From Siderastrea radians (Eukaryota; Cnidaria; Anthozoa; Scleractinia; Rhizangiidae), in contig OZ024900.1 of assembly GCA_964017195.1 (NCBI GenBank), positions 30,520,641 to 30,584,640 on the forward strand: a DNA stretch of 64,000 nucleotides. Direction: 5' to 3'. Shown here one piece after another: positions 10,901-20,500 of the stretch (positions are counted from its first letter, which is position 1; each line of letters opens with the position of its first letter). The notes under the pieces were generated by a model. The model was given only the letters and a program-made list of their open reading frames with translations. It made no database searches and was not told the origin of the DNA. The translations under genes were made by a program, and so were the position numbers.

Positions 10901-13900
10901 ACCGTTACGAAAATAATATTGAAGGTCCAGCAAAATTAAACTTCCCTTTTTTTTGGTACTCATGAAAGCGTTCACTGTTATATCTAAATTCTGGTCAGGA
11001 ACTCATCACCTTATTTTGTTTTTAGTCCATTTTTACTCATTTTTTGGGTAACAAAGAGGTTTGCCAACTAGTTGAAAAACAAAATCTGCCATTGTTTTGT
11101 TGCTAAATTTTGTTGTTTTGTTGTGTTTCATATGCATGAACATAAATATACCCTACGAATTTTGATAAACGCCACACTGCGAATCCGCTGCGAATCTCTT
11201 TTCTTTCTTTGAATTGAGAGAAGAAGAAACAATTAAAATGATTTACAATTCATGAGAGTGACCAGCGTCATTCTACCTGTTGAAATAATAATATGGAAAT
11301 TTTGGTCAGCGTACTGAAGTATATTTGTTCTCCAGGCATATATGCAAATCCTATGAAGCCCTTTGACGTCTGGCTATATAATACTGACATGTGCTCGAAT
11401 TGTCATAACCACATACGGTAGTGTTCGATAAGTCGGCTTTCTTCGCTTAGTTGAATGTTCCTTAATATGGTTCATCTGCACGGGATCCATTTAAAACGGG
11501 AAAAAATATCTCAGCTGGGCGACAAACTTTAAAATTGTATTTATTCCTTGTGGAGAAAGCGAAACGGTAAGGAGAGCATTACATTTTGGGGTAATTTTTC
11601 CTTTTCTAGCTTGTATCGTTTACTAAAGAGTCAATTTTGTTATTTTGACCAACAGCAAGCGAATTGATTTCTATAATGTGCGAATTTTGCTATAAGCGAC
11701 AAAACAGTTTTGTAGTCCCTTTCAACTGACAAATATCAAATCAATTTTATTTAGAGTATAAAGCGAGAGAAATATATTTGAGACGTTTGTGTATAACAGA
11801 ATATTTTCTGCCTCTACAGACTTTGGGAAGTCTGTCCTTTTCTTCATCAAATGAGTTCCTTGAACCAAATTTATTGGACTTCATTTGCCTCGATCTAATT
11901 TCCTATAAAAACAGCAAAAAATAATAACAAACGAAAATTTAGTCAATGTGGAGGTGAAAATTGCAACATTCAAATACAAACCCACTCGATTCTTCACTGA
12001 AAATTACAAGGGTTAAGCAATAAGAAGTAAAAATTTCTGATTTTTACATGTGCCTGTTTGAAAATATCGTTTGAAATTTTCCTGCTCTTGCATGTTTTGT
12101 TTATATAAAAACAGACGCCTTTCTCTTCATACATCACATATTTCTCCCTCGAGGTACGGCCATTTTAATTGTAATAAATAAACTTCCGTAGCTTATGATT
12201 TCTTAATTTCTAAAAATTTAGCTAAACACAGCGCGTTGCACCCTAAGTCGATGTTCAAATTGCCAAATATTCTTTTAACTCCTCGGGAAGCAGGATATTT
12301 TTCTGTCTTATCTCGCAGCTGATATATTATTTATAGCGATTGACGATATTTGTGTGCTTTTGTTAAGTATGCAAATTTGTCAGCATGGTAGCGTTTTTAC
12401 ATAAAATTCTCAGATTCGAAGAAAATTTTCGTGTGAACAGCGTTTTTAAAAAGAAGAAAAAAGAGCTATGTATTTTTTGTCGTGAACTGGACACCGGGAA
12501 TTTTTTATTACTTTACCTGCAGATTTCAATTATAAGCAAATTTCTTGTCGATTCTCTAAGGAAGATTTCATAGTGTGCCAAGTGGATAACAGAGCAAACT
12601 GTCAAAAACGGGAATGTTGTAAGAGTACAAATTGGAATGGGAAGTTGCAAGGTTAAAGTATTTAAACAAGACAAAGATTTCGAAAGTTGCGACTTGTGAA
12701 GCACAGAAAAGGGGCAAATATGACTATGGACAAACGTTCGGCGGAGAAGGATATTTTTGGACGATCAAAGCAACATGCAGAGACCAGAAACACATTAGAC
12801 AAAATATTATTACTGTTTCTAAAATATTATTTCGTTGGTGTTCAATTATAAATATTGAATATATTGCTTAGATCCAACGAGGTGTAGAAGCAGCTGTCGA
12901 TGAAATGGATAGGCGGGACAAAGTTGCGAAAAATTGGCAGAATTTTGACTGCTTAGTCAGGTACTTGTCACTTGAAAGCATAATTATAAATGTCGCCACC
13001 AGAAGCTTTTATTGCAGAATTTTGGACAGAGGACAACCAATATAAACACAAATTCAAATGAAGCCAATTTTATTAATATTACAAATGGTTGCGTAAGTGA
13101 AAATAGCGCAGCACGGCGCTTTGGCTTTTAAACCACGGCAGTCGATTTCGTGTGTTTATTTGTTCTCATGTGCTTATTACTGACTTCAGTTACATTAATG
13201 TTCAATAAGTGAAAAAGAAACAAACAAATTGATTTAAGAGTCACTTTCACGGATGACTTGTACTGAAAACAATAATAAGTGCCATGTTAGTGACCTGTGT
13301 ATTTGCCGCGAACGCGTCATCGGAAAAAAAATAAAACTTGAAACGTGCCGGCTTGCAGTTTACATGAAAGCGGGTTGCTTTATTTCATTCCCAATATTGG
13401 TAGACGTAATCTAGTTTTCTTAGTACTAAAAGAGGGAGGTTTTGTAACTCCTACATAGAATTCCTAGGACTGAAGAAGTGTTGTACTTATGCGAGTGCGC
13501 TGGACCGCGTCTCATACTGTGTGAATTTCTCCAAGTATGCATACGCTTACGTCAGTTGTTGCGAGACAATTTGCATGAAATTTGGAGTGTTTTATCCACT
13601 TGCGCACGTGTACGTTTTGAGGAATGTGCTCAGCAAGCTAACCTCCTGAAACCGTCCTGTAAACAGGCTTTCCCGCGCTTGGCAGTGGTTGCTTATTTTC
13701 CCGCGCTTGGCAACAGATGCGCGTTTTTCCACGCGTGGCAGTGGTTGAATTCTTTCCCGCACTTGGCACTGGACGCACGTTTCTGTAGTTTAAGTTCCGA
13801 TTGGTTCATTGCCATATTGTGTTTGCTGTGGTTGGTCAGTTATGACTGCTCGCTCGAGTTTTTGTAGATCATGCTAATTATATTAACATCGGACATCAAG

Positions 13901-16035
13901 GGCATTTAGGTTATACTTAGCAAAAAAGCAAGTAGATTTTACTTTCCAGGCACCTAGCGTACGCGATCCTTGTTTATCACTAAATAGTCAACGATGATTG
14001 AGCTAATCAGATTCACGTATTTGCAATAGACCACTGTGAATGTCTACTAATAGCGAATAAACAACGATGATTGAGCTAATCAGATTTGCGCATTTGCAAA
14101 AGACTACGGTGAAAGTCTACTAACAGCGAATAAAGAACGATGATTGAACCAGTCAGATTCACGTATTTGCAAAAGACCACAGTGAATGTCTAGAATTGTC
14201 TACTAAAAGCGAATAAACACTGATCTGATTGAGCCAATCAGATGTGCGCATTTCCAAAAGACTACAGTGAATGTCTACGGATACCCGAACGAAGTAACAT
14301 AAAATATAAACTCTCTTTCACGGTGGATATAAATGACGGATCAATTTCCGAACCTTGTTTATTTTCTTTTCGCCGTCTGACAGTTACTTCCTATTCTTTG
14401 TTCCTTGCAGATCCAGCCAACTTTACTCAAGGGAACATCGACATTATCCTTGCTTTGGTGTGGAGCTTGGTTATATATTATCTTATAATCCCTCTACAAG
14501 TCATGTTCGGCCAGACACAGAGCTCAGGTAGGGATTTTATCCTCTCGTGGGTACGTGAAAAGCTCCCAAACCGAAACGTGACAAACTTCGATAAAGACTG
14601 GCAGAACGGAGTGTTACTATGTGAACTGGTAAATGCTACTCAACCGGGATTAATTCCTCCCAAGCTTTACGCGGACAAGACAAATGGAGAAGGTAATGCA
14701 AAACTGGGGATGCAGATTGCGCATGACGCGTTCGGAATTCCGCAGGTCATTTCTCCGTTCGACTTGGTGTCTTCCCAACTCGACGAGCTCAGCCTTTTGA
14801 CTTACTTAGCGTTGTTTTGTAAGTATGAGAGTCTAAAGAAGGGGAATAAACGTGTGAAAAGTACACCAGGAAGCAAAGACGAAGAGATTGCCTGTAAAGC
14901 GTATGGCTCTGGTCTGAGGTCGAGTGAGCTGGGGAAAATTGCAGAGTTTGTGGTAGAGTTGAACGGTGCTAAACCCACTGATATAACTATTGCAATCGAG
15001 TGCAAGCCACTTCGAGGAGCCGTACACGAGGATAAGCCTGATCTTAGTGTGAAGCCGCTGAACAGGAATACCTACTGCGTGAAATATTTACCCACAAGAC
15101 CAGGGGATTACGTCATAAGTATTCTACATTGCGGAGCGCATATATTGAGGAGTCCGTTTTACCTCACTGTTCCTGAGCCGAATGGTATACACACTGTAAA
15201 GTCCCCGCTAACGAATCACCCGAAAGACCTTGTGAATGGTACCTCATCTAACGGCCATGAAATGTCCCCAAATGGCGACTATTCAGGGGCATCCACCCCT
15301 TCAACAAGCCAGACTAGTTCCCCAAGTCAATCTTCAGACGAAGAGTTCAAAAACCATACACCCTCTCCTCCCTACTTGACAAATTCATCTTCATCACCCA
15401 GAATTCCCTTGAATACCGCCGAGGGACCAGGCCTGATCGCTGGAGAGGTTGGTCGCATAGGCAAGTTTTTAGTCGTCACTGACAACTCAACCAAAGGGCC
15501 CTTAAGCGTCTGCATTAGTTGTCCAGCGGTCTCCATCCCGGTTCCCTACGTCAAAAGTGTGAAAAAAGACGGTTTTACAGAACACAGCGTGTTGTACATA
15601 CCCACGGAGCCAGGCGCTTACGAAGTGTTCATCAAATGGGGTGACTTGTCAATCACCGGAAGTCCCTTCAAGGTCTACATCAACAACGTGTCGGAAGATG
15701 ACGTCAATAACGGGATTTCCCACGGGAAAGATGATCTTGGCGGGAGTGGGCGAATCCGTGTGTACTACGCAGCAACGTCGACAAATCTCAAGGTTCGAAA
15801 AGATAATGAACTGCTAGGGAAATTCTTGAAAGAAAAAGGAATTTCCATTCGTTCAGATTTTGACCCCTGGATTGCTCTTGATGTCGGGATGAGCAAGGCG
15901 GAGAGAGACAAAGTCTTCGCAAAGGCGGGGACTCGGCGAACGCCCATGGTGTTCGCTAACGATGTGTTCATTGGAGGCTACGAGGATGTGTTAATTATGG
16001 ATAAACAGGGTTTGTTTGAGAAGTACTTGAAGTGA
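4955..16035 (+). CDS. Filamin-like protein: CH-CH-two filamin repeats-SH3BGR/glutaredoxin-like domain
   Basis: Two coding exons: 4955-5267 (104 codons plus 1 nt, donor CGG|gtaaga) and 14411-16035 (acceptor ttccttgcag). They join as G|AT (Asp) and give about 645 residues. Residues ~24-130 form CH1 (LTKWINVHL, DLLDSGK, LLTVLSG); its last helix NIDIILALVWSLVIYYLI lies at the start of exon 2. CH2 spans ~141-243 and contains VTNFDKDWQNG. Two filamin immunoglobulin-like repeats follow at ~263-358 and ~439-527, separated by a Ser/Pro-rich linker. The last ~95 residues (from RIRVYYAATS) form a thioredoxin-fold domain like SH3BGRL, with RRTPMVF (cis-Pro region) and FIGGYED but no CxxC. The tandem CH domains predict F-actin binding. 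Two repeats are very few for a filamin (24 in vertebrates). The open frame upstream of 14411 is intron. Confidence 0.85.
5268..6871 (+). other. Intron 1 of the filamin-like gene, 5' part
   Basis: No coding signal was recognised. The section 6040-6800 is GC-richer, with a poly-C tract at about 6131-6145, and gives overlapping open frames on both strands. These are low-complexity frames with no domain or splice support. Confidence 0.35.
6872..10230. mobile_element. Inverted-repeat element (GGCCCGGTTGTTC family), apparently split by a LINE
   Basis: The left end at 6872 reads gggcccggttgttcaaagc and the right end at about 10195-10230 is its inverted relative, ending in agaacaaccggcccc. Copies of gattagc/gttagcg-type motifs follow each end. 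The same termini bound a compact element at 20816-21054. The LINE at about 7209-9760 lies between the two ends, so I read this as a nested insertion. The alternative is that the two ends belong to separate elements. I saw no clear target duplication. Confidence 0.5.
7209..9760 (-). mobile_element. L1/Tx1-like LINE, 5'-truncated and decayed
   Basis: Minus-strand reverse transcriptase remains are readable in several frames. NWRPITLLN lies near 9640, QLDFCKAFDTIEW near 9460, SRGVRQGCPLSPYLF near 9300, and the catalytic FADD-type box QFADDTTLLC near 9150. A zinc-knuckle-like CSYCGQNDSIIHTFLKC (zf-RVT type) lies near 7850. Frameshifts near 9245, 8310-8370 and 9580-9620, plus stops, break the frame. 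The element ends at 7211-7219 in a short A tail preceded on that strand by AATAAAG. The endonuclease and ORF1 are absent. It is antisense within intron 1 of the filamin-like gene. Confidence 0.9.
10554..10822. mobile_element. 269 bp MITE with exact 9 bp target duplication
   Basis: The termini CAACCTCGTCCCCAGGGCC and the inverted GGCCCTGGGGACGAGGTTG define the element, with further inverted similarity inward (cctcgttcaaaatgg against ccattttgaacgagg). The 9 bp repeats GATATTAAA flank it exactly at 10545-10553 and 10823-10831. No transposase is encoded. The duplication size suggests a Mutator-type mobiliser. It lies in intron 1 of the filamin-like gene. Confidence 0.88.
10832..13977 (+). other. 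Intron 1 of the filamin-like gene, middle part
   Basis: AT-rich, with no splice-supported exon that fits the gene. At about 13660-13775 a motif close to TTTCCCGCGCTTGGCA recurs three to four times at roughly 30-40 bp spacing. The TTTCCCGC core resembles an E2F site and the TTGGCA part an NF1 half-site. Confidence 0.35.
13981..14281 (+). repeat. Four-unit tandem repeat just before exon 2 of the filamin-like gene
   Basis: The units begin near 13993, 14066, 14139 and 14225, so the periods are 73, 73 and 86 bp; the last interval carries a short insertion. Each unit contains a near-palindrome close to gattgagccaatcag, followed by atttgcaaaagac and tgaatgtctact. The fourth unit has an exact inverted CCAAT core. 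The array ends about 130 bp before the exon 2 acceptor. Confidence 0.85.
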
Positions 16036-17519
16036 CGCTGTTCAGATTCAAGAGATCGGAGATTGGTTTGCTGCCATTCTCATACGTTTTTTAGTCAGCG
16101 GTGGTTCACCTAAATAGTGTTCAGTTGACTAATTCAGCGTTGATTCAGTTCAGTAGTCTCAGATTAGTAGGAGAGCTAGTCTGTCAAACACGTTTACACC
16201 TTCAGCTGTTTTACTTTCGTCAAAGTAAAACTTGAAGCTTGTTTCAACAAGACTGGTTTATCGCTGACATGTCAAGTTGTGCCGATACTATCGACTCGTT
16301 CAGAGCAAAAATATTAAAACAATTAGAGGACAAAACTGTAAAGCTTGTATATTTAATATACTACTTCGTCAATAGAAATTGAGACAACAATAATTTATCG
16401 TCTTATAATTCATATAATTGATTTGTTGTTATTTATATTACAAGCTGAGGAAAACTCGTAATGATAACTCTGATTTCTAGTTAGAAATAGTTCTTGATAT
16501 TTTTTGCGGTTCGTGCGAACTTTGTTTATTTGATGTATTCCAACGTGGAGCTAAAAAAATTAGGTGTTCTAGCAATCATTTGCTTCTTTCCGACCTTTCA
16601 AACTTACGTTGATTCATACAACTGGTTATATTAGGAGATTCTTTGTTATCGCTAAGGACAATCCGTCAGCCTAAGTCAGTCATATTCACTTTAGCCAGCC
16701 GTAAACCTTTGTAATTCTAGCGCCAGAGTGTGCAGGAAACTTTCCTTTGCAGCAAAAAATGCCGTAGAGTTTTAAATCGTTAGTTTTTTCTTGTCAGTTT
16801 CATTTTGTTTGTTTGTTTGGCTGGCTTTTTTTTTTTTCATTTCTTCATTTTGGCTTTTTTATTGTTTAGCCAATCAAAAACTCGAGATTGTGTGCGTGGA
16901 GAGTACTCCACGTCTTGTTAATTAAATTGAAATTTGTTCTGTGATTGGCTGCGAAATTCGGAAAACTAACGAAGTAGTCATGCGTGAAAATTGCACGTGC
17001 GTTTGTTGGCTTCTTTGATTAACTGAGTAGTTTAGGAAAAGATTAAAAATATTCCTTAAAATTGAAAACGTTACTGAAGAGCTGTATTTATCGAGTAGCA
17101 TTAGTTTGATGAGGTGCACAAAGTACACATGACAAAGTAATGCTTAGAGGCAATTAATATATGACTATTATTTAAGAGATGAATTATTTTAACAACAATA
17201 TCTTTTGGCATAAATGCTGAGTTAACTGAAATGAATAAAATGTGTATTTAAAACGTTCTTTCCTGTCCTCAAAAGGATTCACACTCAAGTGTTTCGTCGC
17301 CTTAGTGTTTTAATCAGCAAACTTGGGCCCGGTTCAGAGGCGACGTTCGTGTGTTGCGTCACCAATGGAACGGTCGCTCCAATGTCTTATTATCCGGCCA
17401 ACTCTGCCGTGTCTTAAAATTTCACCGTAACTAACTAAAACCTGCTGAACCAAATCGATTCAGGTGTTGTACTACCGCAGAACAACTGTGTGCTACTTGG
17501 TACGGCGCACGACATGGTT
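16036..17519 (+). other. 3' region of the filamin-like gene and convergent intergenic space
   Basis: No gene is seen. A canonical AATAAA at 17234-17239 could end a long 3' UTR of the filamin-like gene. The coiled-coil gene on the other strand stops at 17520, so the two transcription units converge here and their 3' ends may overlap. Confidence 0.35.
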
Positions 17520-20500
17520 TTAAAATCGACTGGCACGTTGCCCAGGGCGACAAAGGGGCTCGCTATTTTCTGTGAAAAAAAGAAAAAGATTAACAAAGAT
17601 TCACATCCAAACTCTAAACTGAATCCAAGTCATCACAGAATTCTGCTTGAATAAATTATACAGGGCAAAATGTCGAGCACCAAAATGTTTTTGGCTGTAA
17701 GCAATTTTTGAGTAGAATTCGATCATAATGTGGGAGGAAATAGATTTAAAAAGAATAAATAAGAAAAAACATACAAGTGCGCAAAATGATGATACCAAGT
17801 GAAAAATCACTAACCTTCGTTCATTTGATGCAGGTTGTTGACTTGTCTTCTTCTTTGGATTTCACGCGCTAACAATTCATTTCTCATCCGCAGCTCATCG
17901 ATTTCTCTAACAAGGTAGCCTACACGGCCGTATTTGTCGCGCAACCTGAATAGCAAGAGATCGAAATCATACTTCTTTAGTTTATGCAATCGATTGTTCA
18001 ATCCTTTCACTCCCAGAGGAAAGAGAACCTTGAGTACTGTTGAAAGGTCATTAGAGTTTGTATACGATTAGAAAGTGTGATCATTCTAATGAACTAAAGG
18101 TAATGAGCAGTACTTTTCTGTGATGCTGTTTATCACTGCTGTACATGGTGGTTCTAACTTTTCAGTCTGTGGATAAAATCCTAAAGTGTGATCATTCAAA
18201 TGAAAGCTACTGAGCAGTACTTTCCTGTGGTGCTGTTTATTTTGCTGTACATGTGACTCAAACTTTTAAGCCTGTGGATAAAATCCTAAAGTGAAAGCTA
18301 CTGAGCAGTACTCTTCCATAGTACTGGGCATCAGTACCAGGGTTAAGAATGCCTGTCCTGTTAGTTGTAAGAATCACTTGTACCTGATGACTTCTCTCTT
18401 GAGTGCTTTGTTGCCTTGCCTCTCTCGTTCCAACTCATCATAGAGAAGATGAGAACGTCTTCTCAAGACACACATTTCCTCGGAGTCAGTGGCTGAAAAA
18501 GGACAAGTATCAGAGTGGCAAACACAAGGTGTAAAGTAGAGTGTAATATCCCGTACACCAGTAAGACATGCGGTGTGTGCAGCTTCGAAGGGTGTGGTTC
18601 TGAGCTGTTTTAGACTGAAATTGGGCACAGTGGAATCCCGATGTAACAAATCCCCAGCTAACGAAGTCCCTGGTATAACGAACGATATTCTTCAGCCCAA
18701 TAATAGTACAATGTATGGAAAAGAACCCGGTATAACGAGCCCCCGTTATAACGAACACCCCGGTATAACGAACACCCCGGTATAACGAACGATATTCTTC
18801 AGCTCAATAATAGTACAACGTATGGAAAAGAACCCCGGTATAACGAGCCCCCGTTATAACGAACACCCCGGTATAACGAACGATATTCTTCAGCCCAATA
18901 ATAGTACAATGTATGGAAAAGAACCCCGGTATAACGAGCCCCCGTTACAACGAACACCCCGGTATAACGAACACCCCGGTATAACGAACGATATTCTTCA
19001 GCCCAATAATAGTACAATGTATGAAAAAGAACCCCGGTATAACGAGCCCCTGTTATAACGAACACCCCGGTATAACGAACACCCCGGTATAACGAACGAT
19101 ATTCTTCAGCTCAATAATAGTACAACGTATGGAAAAGAACCCCGGTATGACGAGCCCCCGTTATAACGAACACCCCGGTATAACGAACACCCCGGTATAA
19201 CGAACGATATTCTTCAGCCCAATAATAGTACAATGTATGGAAAAGAAGCCCGGTATAACGAGCCCCTGTTACAACGAACGCATTTTGCCGTCCCTTGGTA
19301 CTTCGTTATATCGGTTTCCACTGTATATTTGTTTGTGATGTTCTGATAACTGGCCTCACTAGCCCCTGGTGCTACAATCACTTACCGAGGGTAAATAAGG
19401 ACTTCTATAATAAACTCAGCACATAATATTGCAATCTGATTGGTTCTCTAGTTAGGGTGTATGATACACCCTCTTGTGACTCAGCACTCATGACTCAGCA
19501 CTCATGACTCAGCACTCCCGACAAGAAAGACTCCTCAACGGATTCCACATGCGCTGTTCTAGGTTACACCGGACCTATAGCTCGCGATTTTTTTTTCCAA
19601 TTTGAATTTGTTTTTATAAAATAGAAACACCAGGCCCATAACGTTCGTTTGACGTAAAAAATGACAAAAATTTGCCCAAACCAGTCCTTGAATGTCCGAA
19701 GCCACCTTAAGACGCAACATCTCGTGGAGAAATAAGGTGTCCAACAGCGAAGTGCTTGAGAGATCTGAATTTCTTCCACGTTCTTTCTCCTCAAGCAAAA
19801 CGCCTCCGACATGACGAGAACTGTGCAGAGCTCTAGGCGACAGGGAAAATGCCAACTGGACCACCACGCCTACACTTCAAAGATGTTTTCAAGCGCGACC
19901 TTAATGCGCTCAAATTTGCTAAAATTTGTTCTCCACACGTGAAGAAACAGCTTTATAACACAACAAGACTTCAAAGATGGTTGCAAGCGAGACCTCACAA
20001 GGCACTCAACGTTAACATCAAAACAGGCACATTGTTAAGACAAGAAGCAAAGACACATGTGCTTGGAGACAAGAAGTACGAAAGGGACTTTTCGACTTTG
20101 GAGAGCAGAGGACGAGGCAAGCAGAGAAGAAAAGGCTTCAAAGGAAGGCATGGCTTAGCATCTCCAGACAAGCTTTAGCCTTTACCTGTACACACTACAA
20201 CAGAGACTGCCACTCCTGCCTCGACAGACGCTCTCAACATAGGACAATCCAAGGCGCAAATCCATAGCTTTCCGAGACTGAAGGATACCTGATGAGCCAC
20301 CACTTCCCCGTTTTCAAAAGGAACTGGAAAATCGTTCTTTTCCTATCTTCTTTTCTTCATTTTTTCTGGGTAAAAGGCATTTACATGTAATCCTTTGATT
20401 ATAAAACTCAGTCTCGTCGTACGAAAGCTCGTAGCCTATCTCGGTGCTGATCGCCCTGCTTCCTATGACTTCATATTCGACTATTTTTGGTGGAACAGTT

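Noticed and set aside
12872..12960. Possible cassette exon in intron 1 of the filamin-like gene
   Set aside because: It has AG and GT borders and an open frame, but joined in the gene's phase it gives a stop. CH1 is complete without it.
14242..14410. Open frame upstream of the filamin-like exon 2 (starting GTG)
   Set aside because: It starts inside the tandem repeat with a non-ATG codon, and a strong acceptor ttccttgcag at 14410 joins the CH1 exon at 5267 in phase.
18799..19065. Long overlapping frames on both strands
   Set aside because: They are produced by the pogo-like tandem units; unit lengths and terminal repeats explain them.
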